Assembly (NCBI RefSeq): GCF_947494875.1
Contig: NZ_CANLWM010000002.1
Span: 186,001 to 250,000 of the forward strand
Reading direction: 5' to 3'
DNA from: an uncultured Williamsia sp.
GTDB taxonomy: Bacteria; Actinomycetota; Actinomycetes; Mycobacteriales; Mycobacteriaceae
Length of the DNA: 64,000 nt
Every line of letters begins with the position of its first letter. Position 1 is the stretch's first letter. Position numbers and translations under genes: made by a program. Under the pieces are notes generated by a model. It was not told the origin of the DNA, did not search any database, and saw only the letters and a program-made list of their open reading frames with translations. This document shows, piece by piece, positions 1-9,227 of the stretch.

Positions 1-207
1 AACCATGCGGTGGAACGCATCTCGGTCACAAATCGCTAATGACACTGATGTGATTAGACACGCTGGTTCGCCGCGCGGTCAAGCGGAACGGCCACATTGC
101 CAATACCACCGGGGGGTCGAGTTCCCCTCGATCCCCGGATGTGGCGTGTCGCACGCCCTCCGACGGCGGTGCCGGCCGGCTCCGGGCCATGACTACAGTG
201 GGTCGTC
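1..207. promoter_or_regulatory. Upstream region of fbiA, possibly a divergent promoter
   Basis: No convincing gene is visible. The first 65 bases are clearly more AT-rich than the rest of the window, which suits a promoter. An imperfect hairpin lies around 111-138 (GGGGTCGAG pairing with CTCGATCCC). In mycobacteria fbiA is divergent from whiB2, so the AT-rich part could belong to a leftward gene outside the window; that is inference from synteny. No -10/-35 pair can be placed with confidence. Confidence 0.35.
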
Positions 208-1215
208 GTGAAGGCAACGGTCCTGGTGGGCGGCGTCGGCGGCGCCCGGTTCCTGCAGGGCGTCCGCCATCTGCTGGGCCATACGGCGTTCCCGGCCGGT
301 GATGTCGATCCCGCTGCGCCGCAGCCGGATCCGAGTATCACGGCCATCGTCAACGTGGGCGACGACGCGTGGATGCACGGCGTGCGGATCTGCCCCGACC
401 TCGACACCTGCATGTACACGCTCGGCGACGGCATCGACACCGACCGTGGTTGGGGGCGCCGCGACGAGAGCTGGAACGCCAAGGCCGAACTCGCCGCGTA
501 CGGCGCCGATCCCGACTGGTTCGGCCTCGGTGATCGCGACCTCGCCACCCACCTCATCCGGACCCAGATGCTCGACGCGGGGTACCGCCTGTCGGACATC
601 ACCGCGGCGCTGTGCAAGCGGTGGCAGCCGGGCGTGCGCCTGCTGCCGGCCAGCGACGACCGCCACGAGACCCATGTCGTCGTCACGCGTGAGGACGACG
701 GCGCGAAGGTCGCCATCCACTTCCAGGAATGGTGGGTCCGCTACCGCGCCAAGATCCCGACCCACGGGTTCGCCCAGGTCGGTTCCGAGGAGGCGACCCC
801 GGCCCCCGGCGTCGTCGAGGCCATCGCCGACGCCGACATCGTCCTGCTGGCACCGAGCAATCCTGTCGTCAGCATCGGCGCGATCATCAGCGTCCCCGGC
901 GTGCGGTCGGCGCTGCGCACGACGACGGCGCCGGTCGTGGGCGTCTCCCCCGTCATCGGCGGCGCCCCGCTACGCGGCATGGCCGACGAGTGCCTCTCGG
1001 TGATCGGTGTGGAGACCACGGCCGAGGCGATCGGGGCGCACTACGGAGCCCGGTCGGGCACGGGCATCCTCGACGGCTGGCTCGTCGCGCCCGACGACAC
1101 CGCCGACATCCCCGGGGTCGCGACGGCGAGCGTCCCGCTCGTCATGACCGACCCCGCCACGACCGCCGAGATGGTGCGCGCCGCCTGCCGTCTCGTCGGT
1201 GTGGACCCGACGTGA
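208..1215 (+). CDS. fbiA: 2-phospho-L-lactate transferase (F420 biosynthesis, CofD/FbiA)
   Basis: The 335-residue product matches the CofD/FbiA family in length and in its glycine-rich N-terminal loop VGGVGGARF (residues 7-15). The enzyme joins the activated three-carbon moiety (phosphoenolpyruvate-derived in mycobacteria) to the deazaflavin FO, giving the F420-0 precursor. It is cytosolic. The start is a GTG giving MKATVLVGG, directly before the loop as in homologues. The stop overlaps the fbiB GTG by 4 bp, so fbiA and fbiB are probably translationally coupled. The FO synthase gene fbiC lies elsewhere in this window on the other strand. Confidence 0.95.
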   Translation: MKATVLVGGVGGARFLQGVRHLLGHTAFPAGDVDPAAPQPDPSITAIVNVGDDAWMHGVRICPDLDTCMYTLGDGIDTDRGWGRRDESWNAKAELAAYGADPDWFGLGDRDLATHLIRTQMLDAGYRLSDITAALCKRWQPGVRLLPASDDRHETHVVVTREDDGAKVAIHFQEWWVRYRAKIPTHGFAQVGSEEATPAPGVVEAIADADIVLLAPSNPVVSIGAIISVPGVRSALRTTTAPVVGVSPVIGGAPLRGMADECLSVIGVETTAEAIGAHYGARSGTGILDGWLVAPDDTADIPGVATASVPLVMTDPATTAEMVRAACRLVGVDPT

Positions 1216-2585
1216 CCGATCCCGACGCGAGCGATCCCCCCGGCGGGCCGGACCACGCCGCGGCCGGAGGGATCCACATGTGGGCCGTCCCGGGCCTCCC
1301 CCGCTTCACGGAGGGTGACGACGTCGCCGCGGCGATCGCCGCAGCAGCACCCGATCTGCAGTCGGGCGACGTGATCGTGGTGACGTCGAAGATCGTCTCG
1401 AAGGCGGAGGGGCGGACGGTCGTCGCGCCGGCCGACCCCGACGAGCGAGATGCGCTGCGCCGCAAGCTTGTCGAACAGGAGTCGGTCCGCGTCCTGGCCC
1501 GCAAGAACCGGACGCTCATCACCGAGAACGCCCTGGGGATCGTGCAGGCCGCCTCCGGCGTCGACGGGTCGAACGTGGGGACCGACGAACTCGTGCTGCT
1601 GCCCGTCGACCCCGACGAGAGCGCCCGCCGACTCCGGGACGGGATCCGGTCCGCACTCGGCGTCGAGGTCGCTGTCGTCGTCACCGACACCATGGGTCGC
1701 GCCTGGCGGACGGGTCAGACCGATGCGGCCATCGGTGCCGCCGGCATCGCCGTGACCCATCCCTACGAGGGTGTCCGGGACCACTGGGGCAACGAACTCG
1801 TCGTGACCGACATCGCCGTCGCCGACGAGATCGCCGCGGCCGCCGACCTCGCCAAGGGAAAGCTCGGCGAGACCCCGGTCGCGGTGATCCGCGGGCTGTC
1901 CCCCCACGACGACGGTTCGACGGCACGCGATCTCGTCCGGCCGGGTGAGGAGGACCTCTTCTGGCTCGGCGCCGACGAGGCCGTCGCCCTGGGGCGTCGT
2001 CAGGCCCTGCTGACCCGCAGTTCGGTCCGAGCGTTCACCGACGAACCGGTCGACGAGGCCGACATGCGTGCCGCCTTCGCCGAGGCCCTCACCGCACCGG
2101 CGCCGCACCACACCCACCCGGTGCGGTTCGTCTGGGTGCGCGACGGGCAGCGTCGCCGTCGCCTTCTCGACGCCATGGCGGATCGCTGGGAACGCGACCT
2201 CACCGCCGACGGGAAGACTGCGGAGTCGATCCAGAAGCGCCTGCGGCGCGGACAGATCCTGTACGACGCACCGGAACTCGTCGTACCGATGCTGGTGATG
2301 GACGGTGCGCACGACTACCCCGACGAGACCCGGACCTCGGCCGAACACACCATGTTCACCGTCGCGGTCGGTGCCGCGGTGCAGGCGTTGCTCGTCGCGC
2401 TCTCGGTCCGCGGGGTGGGCAGTTGCTGGGTCGGGTCGACGATCTTCGCCGCCGAGGTCGTCCCCGAGCTGCTCGACGTCCCGTCCGACTGGGAACCGCT
2501 GGGCGCCATCGCGATCGGCCACCCCGCGACCGAGACCGGGCTACGCCCGCCCGCGTCCACCGACGGTCTGGTGCACGACCGGTGA
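1212..2585 (+). CDS. fbiB: Bifunctional F420:gamma-glutamyl ligase / dehydro-F420 reductase
   Basis: The product of 457 residues is close to mycobacterial FbiB. The N-terminal ~250 residues form the CofE ligase, which adds glutamates to F420-0 (conserved [12 protein letters not shown] region). From about residue 260 ([14 protein letters not shown]) there is an FMN-binding nitroreductase-like domain, known in actinobacteria to reduce dehydro-F420-0. The reading frame stays open further upstream, but GTG at 1212 overlaps the fbiA stop as GTGA and gives the family length. Its own stop overlaps the next gene by 4 bp, extending the operon. Confidence 0.94.
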   Translation: MTDPDASDPPGGPDHAAAGGIHMWAVPGLPRFTEGDDVAAAIAAAAPDLQSGDVIVVTSKIVSKAEGRTVVAPADPDERDALRRKLVEQESVRVLARKNRTLITENALGIVQAASGVDGSNVGTDELVLLPVDPDESARRLRDGIRSALGVEVAVVVTDTMGRAWRTGQTDAAIGAAGIAVTHPYEGVRDHWGNELVVTDIAVADEIAAAADLAKGKLGETPVAVIRGLSPHDDGSTARDLVRPGEEDLFWLGADEAVALGRRQALLTRSSVRAFTDEPVDEADMRAAFAEALTAPAPHHTHPVRFVWVRDGQRRRRLLDAMADRWERDLTADGKTAESIQKRLRRGQILYDAPELVVPMLVMDGAHDYPDETRTSAEHTMFTVAVGAAVQALLVALSVRGVGSCWVGSTIFAAEVVPELLDVPSDWEPLGAIAIGHPATETGLRPPASTDGLVHDR

Positions 2586-3163
2586 CCGCGGCCTCTCTGC
2601 ACGCCTCCACCGTCGAGGCGCTCACCACCTTCGCCGCACCCGACGCGGGGCAGGACGCCCTGCGGCACACCATGCTGGCGTTCCTCGCCGCGCGGGACGA
2701 CGCGTGCCTGCGCGCCTGCGAGCCCGGACACATCACCGCGTCGACCCTGGTCCTCGACCACACGGGGAGTCACGCGCTGCTGACGCTGCATCCGAGGGTC
2801 GGTGCGTGGATCCAACTCGGAGGACACTGCGAACCCTACGACCCGACCCTGCTCGACGCGGCCGTCCGCGAGGCGGTCGAGGAGTCCGGAGTCGACGGCG
2901 TGCGCCTGCACCCTCATCCCGTTGCGCTGCACACGCATCCGATCACGTGTTCGCTCGGCGTCCCGACCCGTCACCTCGACGTCCGATTCCTCGGGGTCAC
3001 GCCGCCGACCCCCGACGGCACACCACCGCCCGTCGTCCGCAGCGACGAGTCCGTCGATCTGCGCTGGTGGCCCGTCGACGATCTCCCGGAGTCGGCACGG
3101 ACCGCCGAGATGACCCAGCTGATCGACGCAGCCCGCACGGCGCACGCCGCACTCGTCGCCTAG
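2582..3163 (+). CDS. NUDIX hydrolase in the fbiAB operon
   Basis: A 193-residue protein starting at a GTG that overlaps the fbiB stop (GTGA). A NUDIX-type helix is visible (GHCEPYD...REAVEESG), but spacing between the first Gly and the Arg-Glu pair is one residue longer than in the canonical box and the expected Glu is Asp. Metal-dependent pyrophosphohydrolase activity on a nucleoside-diphosphate-linked substrate is therefore likely but not certain. Tight coupling to fbiAB suggests a role near F420 or FO metabolism, or clean-up of a pyrophosphate by-product; that is inference. Confidence 0.8.
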   Translation: MTAASLHASTVEALTTFAAPDAGQDALRHTMLAFLAARDDACLRACEPGHITASTLVLDHTGSHALLTLHPRVGAWIQLGGHCEPYDPTLLDAAVREAVEESGVDGVRLHPHPVALHTHPITCSLGVPTRHLDVRFLGVTPPTPDGTPPPVVRSDESVDLRWWPVDDLPESARTAEMTQLIDAARTAHAALVA

Positions 3164-3180
3164 ACCCGGGTCGGCCACCG

Positions 3181-3400
3181 CCACTCGTCGACCCCTCGTC
3201 GAGTGGGCGTCCGGAGCCGTCGACTGGGCCGTTGGAGGCGTCGAGTGGGCGGTTGGAGGCGTCGACTGGGCCGTTGGAGGCGTCGACTGGGCGGTCGGAG
3301 GCGTCGAGTGGGCAGGCGGTCGACGACGGTGCCCACTCGACACCTCCGACCGCCCACTCGACGCCTCCAGATGCCCACTCGACGGGTGGGGCGGGCCGTG
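3181..3400. repeat. Inverted array of 21-bp intergenic repeats (locus A)
   Basis: Between the convergent NUDIX gene and glgC lies a phased array. The core GTCGASTGGGC starts at 3219, 3240, 3261, 3282 and 3303, an exact 21-bp period, with one further copy at 3199. After a short linker the same core appears inverted (GCCCACTCGAC) at 3331, 3352 and 3373, again every 21 bp. Direct and inverted halves could fold into a long imperfect stem in RNA from either direction, so the array may act as a bidirectional terminator. Open frames crossing it encode only low-complexity 7-residue repeats and are not credible genes. Confidence 0.85.
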
Positions 3401-3422
3401 TGGATCGCGGGGGGTGGCGAGG

Positions 3423-4643
3423 TCAGGCGCCGATGCGCTGTCCCTTGCCGACGGCGACGACGCCACCGGCGCTGACGGCGTACTTGCCGCGGTCCTTCTC
3501 CTGCTCCACACCGACGATCTCGCCGGGTCCGACGACCACGTTCTTGTCGAGGATGGCCTTGCGCACGACGGCTCCCCGTCCGATGCGGACGCCGGGCATG
3601 AGCACGCTGCCCTCGACGGTGGCCCCGTCGTCGATGATGACGTTCGAGCTGAGCACCGAGTTGCGCACGGTCGCCGCGGAGATGATCGAACCCGCGCCGA
3701 CGACGGACTCCTGCGCCAGTCCGCCGTGGACGAACTTGGCGGGCGCGAGGTTCTCGGCCGCTCCGCGGATGGGCCAGCGCCGGTTGTAGAGGTTGAAGAT
3801 CGGGTGCACCGACACGAGATCCATGTGCGCGTCGTAGAAGGCGTCCAGCGTCCCCACGTCGCGCCAGTAGCCCTTGTCTCGGTCGGTGGCGCCGGGGACC
3901 TCGTTGTCGGCGAAGTCGTAGACGAACGCCTCACCGCGGTTCACGAAGCCCGGGATGATGTCGCCGCCCATGTCGTGGTCGGAGTCGCTGTCCTCGGAGT
4001 CGGCACGGATGGCGTCGACGAGGGCCTGCGTGGTGAATACGTAGTTGCCCATCGACGCGAACGTCGCGTTCGGGTCGTCGGGGGTGCCCGGCGGGTCCTT
4101 CGGCTTCTCCAGGAACTGCGTGATGCGCCCGGACTCGTCGGAGTCGATGCAGCCGAACGCGAACGCCTCCGACCGCGGGACGCGGATCCCGGCCACCGTG
4201 GCGGCCGCACCGGACTCGATGTGGGCGGCGACCATCTGCTCGGGATCCATGCGGTACACGTGGTCCGCACCGAACACGACGATGTAGTCGGGCTCCTCGT
4301 CGTAGACGAGGTTCAGCGACTGGAAGATCGCGTCGGCGCTGCCGGTGTACCAGCGCGGGCCGAGACGCTGCTGCGCCGGGACCGGGGTGATGTACTCCCC
4401 GTTGAAACCCGAGAGCCGCCACGTCTGCGAGATGTGACGGTCGAGTGAGTGCGACTTGTACTGCGTGAGTACGCAGAGTCGTTGGTATCCCGCGTTGACC
4501 AGGTTGCTCAGCACGAAGTCGATCAGTCGGTAGGCGCCGCCGAACGGCACCGCAGGCTTGGCACGGTCCATGGTGAGCGGGTAGAGGCGCTTGCCCTCCC
4601 CGCCCGCCAGCACGATCCCGAGCACATGCGGCTGTGATCTCAC
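3423..4643 (-). CDS. glgC: Glucose-1-phosphate adenylyltransferase
   Basis: The 406-residue product has the nucleotidyltransferase signature [11 protein letters not shown] near the N-terminus and a C-terminal left-handed beta-helix region (repeated V/I hexapeptides such as [16 protein letters not shown]). It makes ADP-glucose from glucose-1-phosphate and ATP for glycogen and capsular alpha-glucan. Start is GTG (MRSQPHVLG). It is divergent from the glycosyltransferase gene that would use ADP-glucose, separated by 87 bp, as in mycobacteria. A 3' neighbour in convergent orientation is separated by the 21-bp repeat array. Confidence 0.96.
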   Translation of the reverse strand: MRSQPHVLGIVLAGGEGKRLYPLTMDRAKPAVPFGGAYRLIDFVLSNLVNAGYQRLCVLTQYKSHSLDRHISQTWRLSGFNGEYITPVPAQQRLGPRWYTGSADAIFQSLNLVYDEEPDYIVVFGADHVYRMDPEQMVAAHIESGAAATVAGIRVPRSEAFAFGCIDSDESGRITQFLEKPKDPPGTPDDPNATFASMGNYVFTTQALVDAIRADSEDSDSDHDMGGDIIPGFVNRGEAFVYDFADNEVPGATDRDKGYWRDVGTLDAFYDAHMDLVSVHPIFNLYNRRWPIRGAAENLAPAKFVHGGLAQESVVGAGSIISAATVRNSVLSSNVIIDDGATVEGSVLMPGVRIGRGAVVRKAILDKNVVVGPGEIVGVEQEKDRGKYAVSAGGVVAVGKGQRIGA

Positions 4644-4730
4644 ACCGCCAACCTATCGGTGATCGGTGGCCCCGGCCACACCCGACGGTCCGTGGCGGAG
4701 ACCGCCACCCACGCACTAGCGTCACATGTC
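4644..4730. promoter_or_regulatory. Divergent glgC/glgM promoter region
   Basis: This 87-bp spacer separates the start codons of two functionally linked divergent genes and must hold both promoters or lie within them. I see no clear -35/-10 pair or operator. Confidence 0.4.
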
Positions 4731-5900
4731 ATGCGAGTGGCGATGATGACGCGCGAGTATCCGCCCGAGGTCTACGGCGGTGCGGGGGTGCACGTCACCG
4801 AACTCGTCCGACACCTCCGCGCGTTGGCCACGGTCGACGTGCACTGCATGGGCGCCCCGCGCGACACCGCGCACGTCTACACCGCCGACCCCGGGCTCAC
4901 CGGCGCGAACGCGGCGCTGACCACGATGTCGGCGGACCTGCGGATGGTCGCGGGCGCGCAGGGCGCGGACATCATGCACTCGCACACCTGGTACACCGGC
5001 CTCGCCGGCCACCTGGCGGCCCAGCTGTACGGCGTCCCCCATGTCCTCACCGCGCACTCGCTGGAGCCGCGACGGCCCTGGAAGGCCGAACAACTCGGCG
5101 GCGGATACCGCCTCTCGAGCTGGGCGGAACGCAACGCCGTCGAGTACGCCGACGCCGTGATCGCGGTCTCGGCCGGGATGCGGGTCGACGTCTGTGACGC
5201 CTACCCCCGGCTCGACCCGCAACGGGTGCACGTGGTGCGCAACGGGATCGACACCACAAAGTGGGCGCCGGTCGCCGACCCGTGGACCGACGACTCGCCG
5301 CTGCGCGCACTCGGCGTCGACCCCGACCGCCCGATCGCCGTGTTCGTCGGCCGCATCACCCGCCAGAAGGGGGTCGCGCATCTCGTCGCCGCGGCGCACG
5401 AGTTCGACCCCGACATCCAGCTCGTCCTGTGCGCGGGCGCCCCCGACACCCCCGAGATCGGTGCGGAGATTGCCTCCGCCGTCGCGCAGTTGTCGGAGCA
5501 GCGCAGCGGCGTGCACTGGGTCCAGGAGATGCTCCCGACCGACAAGGTCGCCCAGATCCTTTCCGCGGCAACGGTCTTCGTGTGCCCGTCCATCTACGAG
5601 CCGCTGGGCATCGTGAACCTCGAGGCCATGGCGTGCGGGACCGCGGTCGTCGCCTCCGATGTGGGCGGCATCCCGGAGGTGGTCCGGGACCAGGTGACCG
5701 GACTGCTCGTCCCCTACGACGCGACCGACGCCCGTGGGTTCGAGTCGGGCCTCGCCACCGCCGTGAACACCGTCGCCGGGGACGGGGCACGGGCCGCCGA
5801 GATGGGCGCCGCGGGACGCGAACGTGCGATCGCCGAGTTCTCGTGGGACTCCATCGCCGAACAGACCGTCGCCGTCTACCGTCAGGCGCTCGCCTCGTAG
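4731..5900 (+). CDS. glgM: GT4/GT5-like glycosyltransferase, GlgM (alpha-maltose-1-phosphate synthase) type
   Basis: The 389-residue product has a Rossmann start MRVAMMTREYPPEVYGGAG and the donor-site region around CPSIYEPLGIVNLEAMACGT. Length and divergent pairing with glgC match mycobacterial GlgM (formerly called GlgA), which makes maltose-1-phosphate from ADP-glucose and glucose-1-phosphate for alpha-glucan. The frame stays open upstream, but ATG at 4731 gives the family N-terminus. Its 3' end overlaps the convergent methyltransferase gene by 19 bp. A classical glycogen synthase is the alternative; sequence alone does not separate them firmly. Confidence 0.9.
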   Translation: MRVAMMTREYPPEVYGGAGVHVTELVRHLRALATVDVHCMGAPRDTAHVYTADPGLTGANAALTTMSADLRMVAGAQGADIMHSHTWYTGLAGHLAAQLYGVPHVLTAHSLEPRRPWKAEQLGGGYRLSSWAERNAVEYADAVIAVSAGMRVDVCDAYPRLDPQRVHVVRNGIDTTKWAPVADPWTDDSPLRALGVDPDRPIAVFVGRITRQKGVAHLVAAAHEFDPDIQLVLCAGAPDTPEIGAEIASAVAQLSEQRSGVHWVQEMLPTDKVAQILSAATVFVCPSIYEPLGIVNLEAMACGTAVVASDVGGIPEVVRDQVTGLLVPYDATDARGFESGLATAVNTVAGDGARAAEMGAAGRERAIAEFSWDSIAEQTVAVYRQALAS

Positions 5901-6709
5901 ACCGACACGGTCATCGAGAAGGTGACCGCGGTCGACGGCGGCATGGCGGCCGCCCGGTCGGCGAGCTCGGCCGGTGCGACGTGATGCGCTGAAGGGCCCA
6001 TCGCGACGAGGTCGGCGACGAGCCCACGGTCGGCGTCCAGGGCGTACTCGACGAGCCGCCGGTCGCGGCGCGTGAACGCGGCGCTCATGGTGGCGCCCAG
6101 GCGGTCCGACTTCGTCGGGTCGACACCGATCATGCCCATCGGCGCGACGATCTCGTCGAGGTGACGCGGTGTCGGCGCCACGATGACAACCCGACCGCCG
6201 GGCACCAGGACGCGGGCGAATTCGTCGACGTTGCGCGGGGAGAACACCGACAGCACCGTGTCGACGGCATCGGTGCGCACCGGCAGGCCCGCCCAGGCGT
6301 CGGCCACGACCGCACCGACGCGGTCCGAGACCCGGGCGATCGCCCGTGCGGCGGGCTTCGACAGATCGATGCCGACGCCCCGGCGGGCGTCGTCGTCGGC
6401 CACCACACGCGCGAGGTGGTGCCCCGTGCCGGCGCCCACGTCCAGGACGCGGGAACCGATGACGGCGTCGAGCAGGGCGTCGGAGACGGGGTCGAATCGA
6501 CCGGCGGCCTGGACACGGTCGCGAGCCGCGATCATCTCCGAGGTGTCCGAGCGCAGACCGTGGGACGCGCCGGCGAGCAAGGCGACGTAGCCCTGCCGCG
6601 CGATGTCGAAGGTGTGGCCGCGGTCGCAGATGACCGACCGCTCGTCGATGTCGACCTCGCCGCCGCACACGGGGCACGCGAGGAGGTCGACGACGTGGGC
6701 GAGCGTCAC
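5882..6709 (-). CDS. 23S rRNA (guanine-N1) methyltransferase, RlmA/TlrB family
   Basis: The 275-residue product begins with a zinc-binding module (C12, C15, C28, H32) followed by a class I SAM-binding domain with VLDVGAGTGHH. This layout is typical of RlmA(I)/RlmA(II) enzymes that methylate G745 or G748 of 23S rRNA. RlmA(II)-type proteins can give tylosin resistance; which base is used here cannot be read off. The start is GTG. The gene is convergent with glgM, overlapping it by 19 bp. Confidence 0.85.
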   Translation of the reverse strand: MTLAHVVDLLACPVCGGEVDIDERSVICDRGHTFDIARQGYVALLAGASHGLRSDTSEMIAARDRVQAAGRFDPVSDALLDAVIGSRVLDVGAGTGHHLARVVADDDARRGVGIDLSKPAARAIARVSDRVGAVVADAWAGLPVRTDAVDTVLSVFSPRNVDEFARVLVPGGRVVIVAPTPRHLDEIVAPMGMIGVDPTKSDRLGATMSAAFTRRDRRLVEYALDADRGLVADLVAMGPSAHHVAPAELADRAAAMPPSTAVTFSMTVSVYEASA

Positions 6710-6730
6710 CGCCCGGTCAGGTGATCGGCG

Positions 6731-6898
6731 TCAGCCGGCGACGCCACGCAGTTCTTCGCCCAGAGCTGCGGCCTCGTCGGCGGTCAGCTCCACGACCAGA
6801 CGCCCGCCGCCCTCGATCGGGATGCGCACGACGATTCCTCGCCCTTCCTTGGCTGCTTCAAGGGGACCGTCTCCGGTCCGTGGCTTCATCGCCGCCAT
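6731..6898 (-). CDS. DUF3117 small protein
   Basis: A 55-residue product, MAAMKPRTGDGPLEAAKEG and onward, is almost entirely the DUF3117 family, which is highly conserved in actinobacteria. I chose the ATG at 6898 over an upstream in-frame ATG because a strong GGAGGG ribosome site precedes it and it matches the family N-terminus. Function is not established; the M. tuberculosis homologue has been described as calmodulin-like, which I recall but cannot verify here. The position near glgM is the same as in mycobacteria. Confidence 0.92.
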   Translation of the reverse strand: MAAMKPRTGDGPLEAAKEGRGIVVRIPIEGGGRLVVELTADEAAALGEELRGVAG

Positions 6899-6949
6899 GT
6901 CACAAGCTCCCTCCGAGAACACGCCGTCCGTCGGCGTCAGAGTTCGATC

Positions 6950-7300
6950 TTATGCGGCCGGACCGCGGTCGTCCCCCGTCGCGTCGGCTTCGGCCCGCGA
7001 GAAGTCGTTCGCCTCGCGGCCCTGCAGGTCGAGGACGACACCGCGCAGCTCGTCGATCTCCCGCGCGAGCTTCTCCAGCGCCCAGTCCACCTCGGCCTGC
7101 TTGTAGCCGCGGAACACCAACGCGAAGCGCAGGTCCCGGACGTCGGCACCGGTGATCCCGGCCCGGGGGAGGCGCGTGAGGGTGGTGTCGGGGTCGAGGG
7201 CGGGGAGGTCCTCGCCCCGACCGAACACGAACCAGACGACGGCGAACACGACCGCCACCACCAGCACCATGACGAGCAGGTAGAGCAAGAGGGTCTGCAC
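6950..7300 (-). CDS. DivIVA-domain membrane protein
   Basis: The 116-residue protein has one N-terminal transmembrane helix (about residues 3-26) and then a short DivIVA-like element with FRGYKQAEVDWALEKLAREI, a pattern typical of actinobacterial DivIVA/Wag31-related repeats. It ends with a short charged tail. It is likely an inner-membrane protein facing the cytoplasm, perhaps linked to polar growth; that is inference. The start is GTG. It lies in the same position as the corresponding small membrane protein next to gpgS in mycobacteria. Confidence 0.75.
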   Translation of the reverse strand: MQTLLLYLLVMVLVVAVVFAVVWFVFGRGEDLPALDPDTTLTRLPRAGITGADVRDLRFALVFRGYKQAEVDWALEKLAREIDELRGVVLDLQGREANDFSRAEADATGDDRGPAA

Positions 7301-7321
7301 GTCACCGAAGGTAGCGGGTGG

Positions 7322-8164
7322 TCACTCCTGCGGCACCACACCCCGCAGCGCGTCCGCCCCGAAGAGCGGTTCGAACATCGACGAGTAGTCGGGTCCACGT
7401 CGGACGTTCTGGCCTCCGTCGACGTTGATCACCTGACCGCTGATCCACGACGACGCGTCCCCCAAGAGGAAGGCGGCCAGGAGAGCGACGTCCTCGGGTT
7501 CGCCGACTCGCGGCAAGGGGGTGGACTGCGCGTAGTCGCCGGACAGGTCGGGCGAGTCGAGCACCATCGCGACCAGCTCGGTGCGGATCAGGCCGGGCCG
7601 GATCCCGTTGACGCGCACGTTGCTCGCACCCAGTTCGTCGGCGGCCAGGCGGACGAGGTGGTCGACGGCGGACTTGGAGACGCCATACGCCCCGAACCAT
7701 CGGTGGGTGTTGGACGCCGCGATCGACGAGATCGCGACCATGGACCCGCCACCGCCGCGGACGAGTTCGCGCGCGGCGTGCTTGAAGGTGTACATCGTCC
7801 CGTTGACGTTGAGGTCGACGGTGTTGCGCCACGCCGCGCTGTCGATCTGGGTGACCGGCCCGATGGTCTCGCTGCCACCTGCGCAGGCGACCACGCCCTC
7901 GAGACCACCCGCGCGCTCGACGACCTCGGCGACGGCGGCCGCGACCTGCTCCTCGTCGGTGATGTCGGCAGAGACGGCGTGCACCGTGCCGGGACCGCCC
8001 GCTGCAGAGATCTCCGAAGCAGCGGTGTCGAGCCGCTCGCGGTTGCGACCCAGGATCGTCACGGTCGCACCGCCGGCCACCAGCGTCTCCGCGATGCAGC
8101 GACCGATCCCGCTGCCACCGCCGGTGACCAGGATCGACTTGCCCGAGACCGAACCGACCGTCAT
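7322..8164 (-). CDS. Short-chain dehydrogenase/reductase
   Basis: The 280-residue SDR has the cofactor loop TGGGSGIG, an ACAGG motif, a Ser in ISSIAAS and the catalytic YGVSK pair, so it should be an active NAD(P)-dependent oxidoreductase. An in-frame ATG exists 12 bases upstream, but ATG at 8164 has a GGGAG ribosome site and is preferred. Substrate is unknown. It sits between the DivIVA-like gene and gpgS on the same strand, with 73 bp before gpgS; it is not part of the conserved mycobacterial order, so it may be an insertion into the block. Confidence 0.85.
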   Translation of the reverse strand: MTVGSVSGKSILVTGGGSGIGRCIAETLVAGGATVTILGRNRERLDTAASEISAAGGPGTVHAVSADITDEEQVAAAVAEVVERAGGLEGVVACAGGSETIGPVTQIDSAAWRNTVDLNVNGTMYTFKHAARELVRGGGGSMVAISSIAASNTHRWFGAYGVSKSAVDHLVRLAADELGASNVRVNGIRPGLIRTELVAMVLDSPDLSGDYAQSTPLPRVGEPEDVALLAAFLLGDASSWISGQVINVDGGQNVRRGPDYSSMFEPLFGADALRGVVPQE

Positions 8165-8237
8165 GCGCGCTCCCATCGAAGGTGTGGATCACGCCCCGAA
8201 ACTGGAACGTGTTCTACCGATGAGACCACACGGGTCG

Positions 8238-9227
8238 TCAGGAAGCGCGCACTCCTCGGGTGACCGGGGGGCGCAGGGTGGTCATGGGCGGACGATCGGC
8301 CAGGTGCACCTCGGTGGTCAACGGGGTGAAGGTGCCGTCGTCCTGTGCGGTGAACTGGGTGAGACCGACGCCGGAGTCCTCGATACCGCAGCGTCGCATG
8401 AAGGTCCCCACGATCTGCCGGCTCATCACGCCGAGCTCGATCAGGGGGCGGTTCCGATGCGTGCGTACGCCCAGGTTGACCTGGGCGATCCCGGCCATCC
8501 CGTAGCGGTCGTAGGTGTCGATGAGCAGGCCGATCTCCACCCCGTAGCCGGGCGCGAACGGTACCGACGCCAGCAGCTCACGGGTGCCGGCGTACTCGCC
8601 GCCCAGCGGCTGCAGCACCGAGGTCAGATCGGGCTTCAGCGAGGCGAGGAGCGGGCGGGCGACCAGCTCGGTGACGCGACCGCCGCCGTTGGGGTCCTGG
8701 GCACCGCCGGTGCGCAGCGGCCGCCGGTAGTACCCCTTCACCAGATGCACCGACTCGTCGAGCAGAAGCGGTCCGAGCAGCTTGGGCACGAACATCGGGT
8801 CGGGGTCGAGGAGGTCGGAGTCGACGAAGGCGATGAGGTCACCGGTGGTCGCGGCGATCGACCGCCACAGGACCTCGCCCTTGCCCGCCACCGGGGCCAG
8901 CTCGGGGACCGCCGCCTCGCGGCTGACCACCCGAGCGCCGGCCGCGGTCGCCCGCTCGGCGGTGGCGTCCGTGGAGCCGGAGTCGAGGACGATCAGTTCG
9001 TCGACGAGGGTGCCGACCAGCGGGAGGATCGACGCGACGACGTCGCCGACCGTCTCCTCCTCGTCGAGGGCCGGGAGCACCACCGAGACGGTGCGGCCGC
9101 GCTTGGCCGCGACGAGCTCGTCGATGTCGAAGTCGGGTCGTTCGAAGGTGTGGGTCTCCGACCAGGCGAGCGCCTGGGGGTCGACGTCGGCCGGAGCCGG
9201 CCACATACGTGTCCTCTGTGCGGTCAT
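8238..9227 (-). CDS. gpgS: Glucosyl-3-phosphoglycerate synthase
   Basis: The 329-residue GT81-family product has the GT-A fold hallmarks SVVLPALDEEETV and the metal-binding DSDL in LIAFVDSDLLDPDP. It transfers glucose from a nucleotide donor to 3-phosphoglycerate, the first step toward methylglucose lipopolysaccharides that regulate fatty-acid synthesis in mycobacteria. Its ATG overlaps the folP2 stop (ATGA), so it is translated as part of the LOG-fadD6-folP2-gpgS operon. That order is the same as in M. tuberculosis. Confidence 0.93.
   Translation of the reverse strand: MTAQRTRMWPAPADVDPQALAWSETHTFERPDFDIDELVAAKRGRTVSVVLPALDEEETVGDVVASILPLVGTLVDELIVLDSGSTDATAERATAAGARVVSREAAVPELAPVAGKGEVLWRSIAATTGDLIAFVDSDLLDPDPMFVPKLLGPLLLDESVHLVKGYYRRPLRTGGAQDPNGGGRVTELVARPLLASLKPDLTSVLQPLGGEYAGTRELLASVPFAPGYGVEIGLLIDTYDRYGMAGIAQVNLGVRTHRNRPLIELGVMSRQIVGTFMRRCGIEDSGVGLTQFTAQDDGTFTPLTTEVHLADRPPMTTLRPPVTRGVRAS

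Noticed and set aside
3160-3378. Open frames with 7-residue repeats across the 21-bp array
   Set aside because: They arise because 21 is a multiple of 3; all frames stay open, and there is no ribosome site or conserved domain.
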